A stretch of DNA of 64,000 nucleotides from Siphlonurus alternatus. Taxonomy: Eukaryota > Arthropoda > Insecta > Ephemeroptera > Siphlonuridae. The notes beneath the pieces are model-generated. The model had not been told where the DNA came from, did no database searches, and saw only the letters and a program-made list of their open reading frames with translations. The stretch is taken from contig OX463778.1 in NCBI GenBank assembly GCA_949825025.1, positions 38,579,194 to 38,643,193 on the forward strand. Direction: 5' to 3'. The position numbers and the translations under genes are program-made. Positions 22,013 through 36,289 of the stretch are shown one piece after another; within the stretch, counting starts at the first letter, position 1; the number at the start of each line of letters is the position of its first letter.

Positions 22013-22133
22013 CCAATTGCATAGATGAGGTCTAACTTTAAGCCAAGCCTAATGTTATTGATTTTGATTGTTGCAACAATAAAAATCAACAAGTTAAGCC
22101 ACGCTTAAATTTAGAACTCATCTATGCAATTGG
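22013..22133. repeat. 121-bp palindromic element
   Basis: CCAATTGCATAGATGA is mirrored exactly at 22118-22133; inner blocks (TAAGCCAAGCCTAA and TTAAGCCACGCTTAA) are partly complementary. The opening motif recurs at 35218 (CCGATTGCATAGATG). Confidence 0.75.
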
Positions 22134-24540
22134 ATAAAGGAAAAAGCATGGTGTTGGAGGTATTCATTAACAAAAGATTTCCATGGTTTCCTCAGTTCAA
22201 ATAATACCTTTTTTTATTTTTTATAGACCAAAAAACGTCTATACATATAATCAGTGGTTGAACAAACGAATTGAATGGAACTAATATATACCCTTTACAC
22301 GCCATCAACCTAAGCTTGAGATTTCCGATAAAAATTAGCTTCATATTTTAATTAGATTCATCATAATATCATAATAATTAAGATGCCTAACAAGACAACT
22401 ATATACTAGTATTTTCAACAAAGATATTATAACTGTCAACTTAAAAAGATATGAAAACAGTTCTTTTTAGAAATTCTTGTTTTGAATATGCTTCAATTAT
22501 TAATACTGCAGTTTTATTTCTCAGGTATTGTGGACTGACTAAATAATACTATATTATGTATGATTGTAATTGTAATAATAATATAAAACTGATGATAATA
22601 TGTTTTAATTTTTATGTTTCTTTTACAGGTATTGCAATACTAAAATATTGTAAACATGCATTTTGTACCTTACGGTTCTATATGTGCAATAAATAAATAC
22701 AAAAAAAAAATCATAATATTCATATATTAAATCCAAACTTATGGAAATACTGTAATATCTATAACAGTATACTATATTGGATTCAATTAACAAATAAAAA
22801 TTTAATTTTGCATTACATACATGGGGAAAACAATACACCTTGTTGTAAATTTAGTCTTTACATCCATAAAATGCGTTTTTATTTTCACTTTTTAGTCAAA
22901 TTCACTTCATTTACTTACAAAATACTCAATTCTATCACCTTAAAATACATGATATTATTTTCATTATTTAACTTCGTATGTTTTCTCTCACATAATGTGG
23001 GTGGGCTTATTTATATTTGAACCACATTCCAAGAACATTAAAATCATAAATATTCTATCAACGCTTCAATTAATTTAATTTTACTATACCAATTTTCTCA
23101 GTCAGAACTCTCACTTATTTTAATTAATCAAAAATTTAATTCTTATTATATAATAATAAAAATTCCTTTTACAATATTTTATGATCGTAAATAATTCTTA
23201 GTAATAATAAAGTCATTTCACTTGTGTAAGACCTCTTTGTTACTATTATTATTATTATTTAATGCAATGATAATTTTCATGCCTTGGTGGCGTAACTTAA
23301 TATCTTATTTTATAATCTTCAATGTTCTTATGTACAAAGAATAATAATATTTTTATTTAGTGCAATCTTTTGTATTTCGCAGTATGTAGCCTTTAGGCAC
23401 AAAGTATCCCGTCGTTACGTTTTATCTCACCTATATATAATATTATTTATATGTCTTTGTTATATGTATGTAACATATATATGTACATCTGAAGAATTGC
23501 TTTTGCCCTTACAAATTTCATTTTTTATAACATTTTATATGAAAAAAAAAAACTTTTTAATTTGCGTATCGCCGGCGGGAATTCAATTTTCTGCTCTGGT
23601 ATTTTTTTGTCTCCTTTTTGATGGTCAACTCTAACAGCAAGACAAAATTTATTAAGTTAAATGTAGCATGCAAGAAAAAAAGTTTTTATATAACTCTTAC
23701 GTCTTTATATATTTTATATTATATACTTTGAGGTAAAAATTTCTTAAGCTTCATTATATAAGCGAAAACAAAAGAAAATGATATGTACATCTTATTAACT
23801 AGGACTTTTAATAAAAAAGGTTAATAGTAAGATGATTTTCCTTGACCAATTTTTTTAACAAAATTTTGTGTATATAAAAAATTATATTTTTTGGTGTGTA
23901 TTGTTATAAGATACTGAACAAAAGCGGTATCTTTCGATGAACAATGATACTGATAAAATATTTTGAAACGCTTATAAATAATAACAAGCATTCAGTAATG
24001 GATAGGGACTTAGAAATAAATAATAAAAAAGTAAACGAAGGACTCGTGTCTAGACGTATAAAAAGTAGTGTAAAATCTGATGAAGAATCCAATATTACCG
24101 AGACCTCTGTATCACGAGTGCTCACGTATCAATATAGTATCTGATCACTTAATTTACTTTTATCACAACTATCAACTTCTATAGCATTATATAAATCAAT
24201 AACTCTTGTATTAAAATAATAATAATAATAATAAATAAATAAAAATATAACATTTTTTCTTCTTCATACATTTGCTAAATGAACAAAAATAAAGAGCTTA
24301 TTAAAAAAAAGCATTTTATTTCATTGCATTCTTTTAATAAATATTTGCTTTCATGTAAATATATTGATTACAAATTTGCACTTAACAATATAATGAATCA
24401 TATGTAGGTAATTACAAACTTGTTTAATATTTTAATTACATTATAAAAAGTATAGAATAAAAATAATCATACTGATAATAATAAAAATATTTTATTGAAA
24501 TTACTGATTATACAATCAATATGGATCATGCCATAAAGAT
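22134..24540. other. AT-rich non-genic DNA
   Basis: Short frames at 22623-22838, 22808-23020 and 23904-24144 have no motif. A small (AAT)n run lies at about 24217-24235. No gene supported. Confidence 0.55.
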
Positions 24541-25140
24541 AGTAATAATAATTGTTTATTAGGTTAAAAATGAGCTTATTACATGAGTTTATGAATAACT
24601 GATTCTTTCTTCCTGCACTATCACAGCATGAACACATATACCAGCAGTTGACGTTTGACCACAGAGGAGGGACCAGAATTAGGTGACACATTAGTGGGAC
24701 TGACGCAGTAGGGTATAAAGAAGATGATAAATTTTATGATTGATCAGGTCAAGCGCAACATTCACCGGCCATACAACTGTGAAACATAGCGAGCAATCGG
24801 GAAAGGTGTCTGGGAATCTGACCACGTGGTCTTATAAATAAGCCCTCTGCCATACGTAATTGACTTCTCCATTTAAGGAACATCCACAGTTTTATTAGAA
24901 GATTGTCAGTAGACCCCAGACACAAATGGTCATGTAAAAACAACCAAATTGGCACACGGATTCTCACATAAGGTTGAATGCATATTCATAACATGATTGT
25001 TCTCTGAATTGGTAGATAAAATGATAAAAAAAAAAATCCTAATAGTTGTGAGATTCTTAAATTGGTAGCAAAAACATCAGGAAAGAAACATTGCACAAAC
25101 CAGACGTAATTTTGCTGAAGCTCTTTTTATCATAATAATT
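24541..25140 (-). mobile_element. Internally deleted LINE copy
   Basis: On the minus strand this follows the 7.3-kb LINE from its ORF start (about 25130, equivalent to 8210) through the N-terminal part (IRVPIWLFLHDH versus FRIPIWLFLHHH) and the region of the 2A motif (NVSPNSGP, so the critical NPGP is lost) into the PHD finger (DSAGRKNQLFI). Then it jumps from about base 8785 of the full element to its last 45 bases, with AATAAACAATTATTATTA at 24541-24558. The endonuclease and reverse transcriptase are absent and the start codon is altered. It encodes nothing useful. Confidence 0.8.
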
Positions 25141-25159
25141 TTTATATTAATTTTTAAAA

Positions 25160-25275
25160 TAAAAAATCTTTCGCTACTCGCTGCGAAGCCCCGGTGAGTA
25201 GGAGGGTCGCGACGGTGAGCGCTGAAGGGTCTGGGCGTGAGCCTGCCTGGAGCCGCCGTCGGTGCAGATCTTGGT
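25160..25275 (-). other. GC-rich islet, possible exon
   Basis: About 110 bases, strikingly GC-rich against AT-rich flanks. The minus strand is open through DLHRRRLQAGSRPDPSALT... with a G/C-rich third position. The plus strand carries three GTGAG motifs, including CCG|GTGAGT. Splice-like AGs exist on the minus strand (CGGCTCCAG, CCTTCAG). I do not recognise a protein and cannot fix the strand. Confidence 0.25.
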
Positions 25276-25590
25276 GGTAGTTTATATAGTAAATTAATGA
25301 AATTATTTGTAATATTGAAATGAATAATAAAAATAAGTTATGAATACTCAATTAAGTTATCTGACTTCATCAAATGTTCTCTTTAATTTATGAAAGCAGC
25401 ACAAACAGAAAAAAAAAAAAAGAAAAAAACGTTGGTAACAACACTATATAAATGTAAATGTAAATTAATCACCAACACAGTCATTTCATAGTGATTATCT
25501 ATTGTATAATTGTTTAATTGTTACTACCAACAATTAAAAACACATTTTATGGTAAAATTATGTATTAAAAAAAACTTATTCAACAACATT

Positions 25591-25695
25591 CACTACGTTT
25601 ACATGACGGTGTTTAATGCGTATTCGTTGACGACGCCTCATAAGAATAACATTATCCGTCGTCAACGAATACGCATTAGACACCATCATGTCACC
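25591..25695. mobile_element. MITE-C, short palindromic copy
   Basis: CACTACGTTTACATGACGGTG opens it in register with a copy at 61680. The arms (TTAATGCGTATTCGTTGACG and complement) close on AGAATAACATTATCC. The right end has lost the outermost CACTACG block. Confidence 0.75.
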
Positions 25696-26685
25696 ATTAT
25701 ATTATTCAAGAAAATAATATAATTAATGATTTATTTTTTTATTAAGAACATATTTATAATTACTTAATTATAATAAATTATTTAAAACCATTCATTGTGC
25801 AATTTCAAAGTAACTAAAATATTCTAAAAATCTTAGTAATAATCAATTTTCATAATATGATTTTTTTTTATAAATTAATTTCTATTTTTATAATATATAT
25901 ATATAATATATATATTACTATATTACCTTATTATTATCTAGGGTGTTTTTTCCCTCTCTATACTAGGGGTGGGAGGGTGTAGGGAAACAACCCAATATTT
26001 AAATCCTGATACTAAACTTTTGTTTAAATATTTTTTTCTCATTATTATTATTTTTGTGGAAATACACTGCTGGTTGGCTGACATAAGGATTATTCATAAA
26101 AATGTTTTGTGATTTTTTGGAGCAGTCTTGCACGCTTTTTCCCGCTTTTAAAAGAGTTGTCGGTCGTTCCCCCTCCCTTTTTCCTTGTGTAATGCTAAGG
26201 TTAATATTGATAAAAAAAATGACAACAATCATGCAGGTAAAATAAGTGTTACGTTGTGTCTACTTTTAAGACTGACCACTTGATTAATATTCAAGGTAAG
26301 TAAGTTGCTTGCCCAGATTGTTATATAGAACTTCTAATTACCATCCTTTACAACACAAACAAAAATCTAGAGATGAAAATTTAATATGATTACGGTACTA
26401 CTTTAAAATTCTATATGGATATAATAAGCCTCCCTCTTTAACGATGATACTTAGTTACCCCACCTGAGGCTTATTTTCTTCTCTTCATCTGTCCCATGAG
26501 TGACCGGCGGTCATCTAGCATGTAATATGAGACGTCTTAGAGTCAAACTCTATGTTGTGGTCTTTAACGAAATACCGCATGCCCGTACTACTTGTACCGT
26601 CCGTTAGTAGTAACAAACCAGAAAGCAAGTAAACTATCTAACTTTACTACCAGTGCGTGTTTAATTCCCTATTGTATTACCTTTG

Positions 26686-26688
<3 letters not shown>
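25696..26688. other. AT-rich non-genic DNA
   Basis: No gene recognised. A minus-strand frame at 25999-26232 lacks motifs. The last 250 bases before the microsatellite are less AT-rich but have no long frame. Confidence 0.5.
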
Positions 26689-26762
<74 letters not shown>

Positions 26763-26839
26763 TCCCTCTCCCTCTCCCTCTCCCTCTCCCTCTCCCTCTC
26801 CCTCTCCCTCTCCCTCTCCCTCTCCCTCTCCCTCTCTCT
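26689..26839. repeat. (TC)n changing to (TCCCTC)n
   Basis: About 70 bases of pure TC repeat pass without interruption into about 80 bases of a 6-bp TCCCTC unit, then TCTCT again. The long Ser/Leu/Pro repeat frames across it are artefacts of the repeat. Confidence 0.95.
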
Positions 26840-27613
26840 TATTGTATACGATTTCTAAATTTACAATTGAAAACTTTAAATTAAATGCAATTTAATTCAA
26901 TTTCATTGATTGAAATTCAAGTAGTTTTAAATATTTATAGTATATAATTGTATTCTATTAAGCATTGTACACTATTATATTGTTGGAATTAAGATTTTCG
27001 GAACAGAAATTGTGAATTTTCTGATTGGTCAAGATTTTTGTTTCAGCTAATCGTGTGTACATAACTGGAATAGATTTTGTACATGTAGCTATAATAAAAA
27101 TAAATTAATGCTAAAATAGACAAAGAAAATAAAATCTGTTTACCCTCGTCAATAAATTGAAAATTCTACACGTTCAGTTCATTACAAACACATTAAATTT
27201 TGAAGGGATTGTATACTGATTTTTGTTTTACATAATTAGCACATATGACCATTTTAAAACGTACGTGATTAATAAAATAATGTTACAAAATAAATTGGAT
27301 GTTTTATTCATGAATGTAATATCATTTCATTAAATTTTATTTTAATTATAAGCTAATTAATTATCAATTGTGAAAATTATCATTAATTGTTTCCCACAAT
27401 TTAAAAACAAATTTAAGCATCGGTTTCAAAATAAATGAAAATACACAATAGCAAAAAGACTATATATATATAACTAAATTTTGTTTACTATATATTATTA
27501 TAATGGAAAACATTATATATATATATAGTGTGGTGTTTTGTATTTTATTTAAAATACATCTCATATTAATTAAAATTTAAAATAATAATGATTATATAAA
27601 TATCTCTTTTTCC

Positions 27614-27616
<3 letters not shown>
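26840..27616. other. AT-rich non-genic DNA
   Basis: Nothing recognised. Confidence 0.55.

Positions 27617-27698
<82 letters not shown>
27617..27698. repeat. (TA)n microsatellite
   Basis: About 82 bases of perfect TA repeat. Confidence 0.95.
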
Positions 27699-27701
<3 letters not shown>

Positions 27702-28067
27702 CAATCATGTAAATTCTTTTGTATAAATCTTTAAGCAATTAAAATTTTATTCCTAAATGTTACATAAATGTCAAAATATTATGGAAGAAAAATTAAATTA
27801 GTCTTACAAAATATGCAATGAAGAAAAATTGTTGAAAATAAAAATCCACGCAACTACGTTTTATTATATATAATATATAACTACTGGATGATCACAAAAA
27901 GAACAAGTATATATTTATAAACTATTATTAATTACCTAAATAATAATCAATATAATTATTATTGAGTAAGAATAAAATATAGTAAAAAATTATCATAATT
28001 AGAATATAAAGGTTATTGAACTAGATTTGTGTTGAATTTAAATGCTTTGGGCGAAATAGTTAGGCAG

Positions 28068-28172
28068 CTGAAGAAGATCAGAAGGCTCGTGAGCAAGAAG
28101 AACCGTGGCGGAGAGGAGGAGCTGGCGGGAACCACGCGTCCGACACGCTTCGCATTGAGGCGGCTGCAGTGA
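28068..28172 (+). CDS. Candidate exon in a GC-rich islet, 34 codons
   Basis: The frame LKKIRRLVSKKNRGG...RFALRRLQ opens after an acceptor-like GTTAGGCAG (AG at 28066-28067) and stops at 28170-28172. Most third positions are G or C, the strongest such bias of the plus frames here. A donor-like CA|GTGAGG overlaps the stop. The next frame over stays open much longer (to about 28300), and the minus strand is open too, so the choice rests on codon bias alone. A basic, Leu-rich product; no family recognised. Confidence 0.25.
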   Translation: MKKIRRLVSKKNRGGEEELAGTTRPTRFALRRLQ

Positions 28173-28299
28173 GGTGGTCCACCGTGACGGAGCTACAGCA
28201 TCCCTGGCTCCTTTATCTCGCGCAGGAGATCTCTCTCCCTCTTCGTAACACTCTCTCTCTCTCTCCAACTTTCGCTTTTTCTAATTCTAATACAGCATT

Positions 28300-30010
28300 T
28301 TATTATTTTTACTACTATCACAAAGATTTCATCTTTTCTATGACATAAACAATTTTATAAGGTAATAGAACTAGCATTTTTTTTTTTAAATAACCAAATA
28401 ATATGTTATTATCTTTTATTTTAATTTATGCATGCTCGACTTCATCTTTTTTTTCCATTATTAAAATATATTATAATAATATTATTTATTTTTATTTACT
28501 ATGGCTTTAAATTAACCTAAAATAACCTTGAATTTATTTAAATTAAATACATATACATACAACATAAAAATATATTTAATTGGCTATTTTTATTTTTTAA
28601 TAGAATATTAATATGCATTTTTTAAGGATATATATTTTTTATGTCTTAACTAAAACAAATATTATCTAAAAATGCTTTTAAGTGTGTAAATTTTCCAATT
28701 ATATATAATAGTTAATTTACTAAAAAAAATGTATTGTAATTATAGATTAATGGATATCTAAAACTAATACAAGAATTTAAAAATACAATCATGTAATATC
28801 CTCTTAACATGCATAATTTAAAACGCTGTTTCGTCCTTTTTTTTTTAATGTTGACTGCCTTTAAAAATACAACAAGCCATAAAACGTTTCTCTTCTATAA
28901 TGATATTCATGAAGATTCGTGCTCATCATATTATATTGCACCGCGAATGAAGCTCGAGCACATTAATTACAAACTTTACTGCATGATTAAAAAAAATAAT
29001 AATACAAAGCCATCCTAGAAAAACAAAGGCACAATAGCTAGCATGTATATAAAAAGCTATCACAGCATGGAATAATTATAATTAACGATGTATTAATTAA
29101 TCATATGATTACATTATATGTAGAAATATAATTTATTTAAAACATATCATAATATTATAACTATAAATTCAATGCTTACTTCATATGCAATAAATTTTAA
29201 AACAGAAAAATATTGTACTTATACAGAGGAAAAATTGTTAGATAGATTTGATTATAAACTTATTTTTTATAAAATGATTCTTAAATATTCTCAATAAAAA
29301 TTATAAATATTTTAGATATTTGTATTTTGTATATATCTGCCAAATACGAATTGTTGAGACTAATTTGCATATTTCACAAATGTTATCTACATTGACATGT
29401 ATGATTTCTTTCACCTAACACTCTAGCATAAGAGGTATACAACTTAATTAATATATTTAACGAGTCGATAGAACTGTTGCTCCCGCTCATTAGTAAGTCA
29501 TCTCTGTTTTGTATTTTAAATTTTAAGTGGTTTTCGAGCTTAAAATAACTTTTTAATAAACATTTCGTTTAATTTTAACAATATTTTAATATAGCATGTT
29601 TTTAATTATAAAGTTCAAAATGCACAATATTCTTCAAGATATTACTCAATATGATGATTAATTTCAAAATATTAAATAAAAGAAATGAATTTAACATAGT
29701 TAGCAAAATTATTCATTACTCTTATTTCATCGGCTTACTTTTAAATTTTGAAGACAAAATAATGGAATGCAGTAAAAATACAAAATTAAGTTCTTATTTT
29801 TTTATATATATCAGAACAATTACTAATATATTTAAATATTTCTCTTACACATATTATTTCATCAAAATTCAATGTTACGTATGATTTTTTTATTGAGACA
29901 TTTGTTTGTACATAGACAATTGTAACATTACAATTATTACTTATTAAAAACTGCCTGTGTGTGTCCAACAAATTCCAATGAATGTTTTCAACTTATTGGA
30001 CGGGCTGACT
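28300..30010. other. AT-rich non-genic DNA
   Basis: No gene recognised; small open frames (28809-29018, 29651-29884) have AT-driven composition. Confidence 0.55.
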
Positions 30011-30014
30011 TTCT

Positions 30015-30215
30015 TGATACTCGGCGGTAGTAAACAGCGTAGATTTGCTCAGACCTGAATTATAGTTCTCTGCGTGAAGAATTAAAGGGCCCTCAAGCAC
30101 TCAACTTGGGCAGTGGCAGAAAAGCGGCGGTGGCTGCTTGGATGAACCCCTTCAGACCCCAAGGCTGGAACTACCGTGAATATAAATATATACTGTATAG
30201 GCGTCGGCTCTACGC
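30015..30215 (+). other. Less AT-rich islet before a (TC)n tract
   Basis: A plus-strand frame is open from about 30035 through EELKGPQALNLGSGRKAAVA and WNYREYKY into the microsatellite. There is no ATG at its head, and codon bias is weak. Another frame also reads well (KGPSSTQLGQWQKSGGG). Possible exon, not assigned. Confidence 0.2.
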
Positions 30216-30218
30216 TTC

Positions 30219-32729
<2,511 letters not shown>

Positions 32730-32896
32730 CAAATTATCGCGCTGGCGGCAGCTTACTGAAGACTCGCCGTCGGTCAGTTAGTCATGATGGCCTGGTCAGT
32801 CGGCGAAGTATGTCCGGCACAGTAGCGGTCAAGAGAGGGACAAATGAGATCACAGCTGCGCACCACAGCAGTAGCACCTTGTGGTACACTTCCTAG
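32730..32896. other. GC-richer islet open on both strands, possible exon
   Basis: Plus: after an acceptor-like GAATTTCACAG (ends 32729) the frame reads NYRAGGSLLKTRRRSVSHDG and continues to a stop at 32894-32896, Ser/Arg-rich. Minus: after an acceptor-like GTGATTACTAG (exon from 32892 downward) 36 codons read EVYHKVLLLWCAAVISFVPL..., hydrophobic like a membrane segment, stopping at 32782-32784. Third-position bias is slightly stronger on the minus strand. I cannot decide between them. Confidence 0.3.
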
Positions 32897-33135
32897 TAAT
32901 CACATAAAAAAAATGAACCTCTTAAAAATATTTACTAAATATGACAAAAAAAAAGCTAATGATGATGCGTGAATCAAAAAAATATACATATATTTTAAGT
33001 GTCTGTATCAAAATTTATATATATCTCTTAATGATATTTGATGTCAAATTAACAAATTTTATTTTATATATATATATTTTTTTTTATAATAAGTTGTATG
33101 AAATGTAAAAATTTCTAAATCTTGTTGTAGTGTTT

Positions 33136-33336
33136 CACCTGCCTGTGAGGGGAGGGAGGTAAGACGTAAGACGTAAGTACACCTGCCTGTGATTCTCTCT
33201 AGAGTCACTGGTGTACGAGCAATGCCCGCGTGCCAGCCACGCGCGCTTCAATGTAACCACGTGCCTATTTGTGATGTCCATTCAGAAAATAAAACATGTC
33301 CACACAACAGTAGTAATTAAATTTCAAGTACAGTAA
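33136..33336 (+). other. GC-richer islet with splice-like motifs, possible exon
   Basis: A 13-bp direct repeat CACCTGCCTGTGA (33136-33148 and 33180-33192) brackets three GTAAG motifs spaced 7 bases apart (33158-33178). After an acceptor-like GATTCTCTCTAG (ends 33202) a frame reads SLVYEQCPRASHARFNVTTC... for 43 codons to 33336; the first 27 codons have G/C-leaning third positions. No family recognised. Confidence 0.25.
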
Positions 33337-33339
33337 TTA

Positions 33340-35211
33340 CTTTGAAATTAAAGCAATTAAAAACTTAATGTTATATAAAAATGTATAATTATTTAATTGA
33401 TTAAAATTGAAATATTGGAATGTAGCCAAAAATAGAATTTTGATACTAAAAAGGGGTTGCATGAATAGCTTTTATTACACGTATCTGGCTGGCAATGTAT
33501 ACCAGGGGGATAATGATTTATTTTAGTTCAGTAACTAGGTACATGGTTATCACAATGCTATTAACTTGTTATATAAGGTAATAGTTGACCTTGTTACAAC
33601 ATTTTAACCTTTTATTATAAAATTACAAAAATTTAAAGTATGATTGAACAAAAAATGTGAAAAAATCGAAAAATATTAGTTACATAAATAATTGAAAATT
33701 ACACTTTTTATTATTTCAAAATGATAACAACTTTAAGCCATTTTTGTGGAAAAAATATAATTTAAATTTCGTGTATAAATATTCATGTTTACAAATCATT
33801 TTAACATGACAAGTTTCTCAAATAGTGCAAAAAAAAAAAAATGTGAACCCTTAGCGAAACTAAAACATTACAATAAGAAGGATTTTTGTTTTTAGAGTTG
33901 CAGAGCTTGAAAGTTTCCGTTTGAAGATTAAGATACTCTAAGCTTTATTTCCAACTTGGGAAATCTAATTTAAAGTGATTTTTATCCTCCTATATATACT
34001 TGATGCAGCAGTTTTGTTAGCCCTTACTTCTCGTCGCTTCTTCTTTTTTTTTGAGGTGTGACGAGGAGTGTAAAATTGCATCATCTCCTTGAGAATCTTA
34101 TCTTCTTCTCTGACTTATCTGAATTCAAGTGTCCTTCAACACAATTGGAAGAATATCTAATTCAAGCAACAACGAAGGAAAAATAAATATTCAGAGAGGA
34201 CCTAGATTCTTGTTGTTGCTGTAAAGCCAACACACAATACCATTTTTCAATTTATTGCATAAATTATATAACTTTATTTTTCTTTACACAAACAAGTGGG
34301 ATTGAAATCGATTGAAAATCCTCTTGTATGAGAAAATTACATAATGCAATAAATAGAAAAATTGAATCTTTTGCATCTCATGCAGTGAAAAAAAAAAAAA
34401 AAAATCATAAATTTATCAATTTATATTATATAAATTATACATAAATTTTAAATCTAGATTCTGCTACATCTCGTGCATTCATTCATATTCTCTCATATTG
34501 AGATATAAAATTTTAAAATGATGTCACACAGTCAGAATTCCATCCCCACATTTAATGTATGTAAATGTGCTATATCATGTTTGAAATTCAATTGCATAGC
34601 GTTATATGTTATATTTTATGTGCAAAAAAAGTCCCATTCGTATCAGATAAATTCGCTCCATATCTGAATTTTGGTTTTATAATCGCACATCCTTATTCGG
34701 GAATTAAATTCAACGTATGATACTTTAAATAAATATTTACATTGAATGTTTCTGGCTTAAAGACAATATAGCAACAGGAAAAATATGTTAAAAGGAATTA
34801 AAATAGAATAACCATAGGTTTCTGCAAAAAAAAATATATATAAATATATAATATATTATATAATAAATATTGTTTATTGTATTTTTTGTCATATGATGCG
34901 ATCCTTATTTTTTAATACCTGATACTATTAGGTTATTGATATTTTTCAAGATTTTTTTTTTAAAGCAAATTGTTGCAAGAGAAATGGAGAAAATGATATC
35001 CTTTACAGACAAATTTTTGAAAGGGAGGGAAAAATACCTTAAAAAAAAGAGAGAAACTAGCGGCAGCGGAGGAAAATAAATTGTGATCATAAAATAGAGA
35101 AAAAGATATGATAGGGTGCAGAGAGAATTTTTTTATCACATCTTTATAATATTTACTTCAATTCGAAAGGAGATGCACCAGAACTTTCTGCTTTCTCAGT
35201 TTGACAAACAC
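33340..35211. other. AT-rich non-genic DNA
   Basis: Nothing supported; a less AT-rich patch at 34010-34220 has no long frame. Confidence 0.5.
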
Positions 35212-35216
35212 TATCA

Positions 35217-35345
35217 CCCGATTGCATAGATGTAGTCTAATGTTTGTTATAGATGATGTATATCCGGTTTACTTAAGTCCGGGGCTTAGCTTTGTTTATT
35301 TTGATAACAAAGAGCCGGACCTAAGCTGGGTCTAATGGTAAATAT
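35217..35345. repeat. Degraded palindromic element related to 22013
   Basis: Opens CCCGATTGCATAGATGTAGTCTAA, in register with the element at 22013. Inner stems CTTTGTT...AACAAAG and GTCCGG...CCGGAC are visible, with GGTCTAATGG near the right end, but the terminal mirror is largely lost. Confidence 0.4.
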
Positions 35346-35369
35346 AATATATTCTATATGCAATGTCCG

Positions 35370-36070
35370 CTATATTAAATGCACTATATAACTAAACAGG
35401 CGTAATTTGCTTGGTAAAGTTCTTACCATAACAAAGATTTAGTGTTAATGTATTGTACAATTTATCGGTGCCATATAGCCATTTGCCGTGTAATTTTTCT
35501 AGGGTGACGACTGTACATTAATATATTAGATTCTACTAATCATTAAAACCTCAAGCTCGAAAAGATTGCAACTTGTTCAAATTTTATTGAGAGACTCTAA
35601 GAATGTAATATAGAGGTAATAAAAAATATGTGGCATGTTATACAAACGTTTATAGGTCCTGGTGGAGGTATTACATACTGTCTTGTCTTGTAAGCCATCG
35701 GCAAAATTAGATCGATACAAGAATCGATAGTAATAAATGAACGAGCACAGTTATTACACACTCAAAATTGACACTATAGAAGCTCGAAATTATACAAAAT
35801 TATGGGAAAAAAGCTCAGTTTTGCGATAAAAATATTGGCAACACCTCTAGCGTTTGATTAAGTCTCTAATGTAATGAAAGGTCTTTATCAAATTTTCCAT
35901 GCTTTTACGCTTCTTTTAACGTGATTTTTTTAACTGTTTGTTGTTTTTAGGTCTCTTGCAAGAAATATTTTTCATTGCAGACTTTTATTTTTGTTGTGTA
36001 TGACAGACAGAAAATAGCATATTGTACAATATTGATGAATTATGTTCTCATACTGAATGAAATGAAACAT
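35370..36070. other. AT-rich non-genic DNA
   Basis: Nothing recognised. Confidence 0.5.
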
Positions 36071-36139
36071 TAGCCGTTGTTTGTGGCGTCAGTTGTGGTG
36101 AGTTGTCGCCGTGACCACCGTGACACCCGGAGGACCTTG

Positions 36140-36283
36140 ATGGTAGTGGTGGTGGTCAGAGGACCACCTCCAGGCAAACCAGCATTCCTGATGGCGCACG
36201 CCAAAAACCGCGAGGATCACGTCTTGCAGTACCGTTCAACCATTAGCAACTTCGGTGATATTATTAGTTTTTTTTTTATCTAA
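36140..36283 (+). CDS. Candidate exon or small ORF in a GC-rich islet
   Basis: From the ATG at 36140 the frame reads MVVVVVRGPPPGKPAFLMAH, then AKNREDHVLQYRSTISNFGD, then runs into AT-rich sequence. It may end at the splice-like TTCG|GTGATA (about 36256), or start after CCACCTCCAG. The minus strand of the islet is also open, with similar third-position bias. The islet extends upstream to 36075 with a donor-like GTGAGT at 36099. No family recognised. Confidence 0.25.
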   Translation: MVVVVVRGPPPGKPAFLMAHAKNREDHVLQYRSTISNFGDIISFFFI

Positions 36284-36289
36284 ACTCAA

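Noticed and set aside
26592..26895. Leu/Ser and Leu/Pro repeat frames
   Set aside because: Translations of (TC)n and (TCCCTC)n microsatellite; the same applies to 30106-30423 and 58341-58607.
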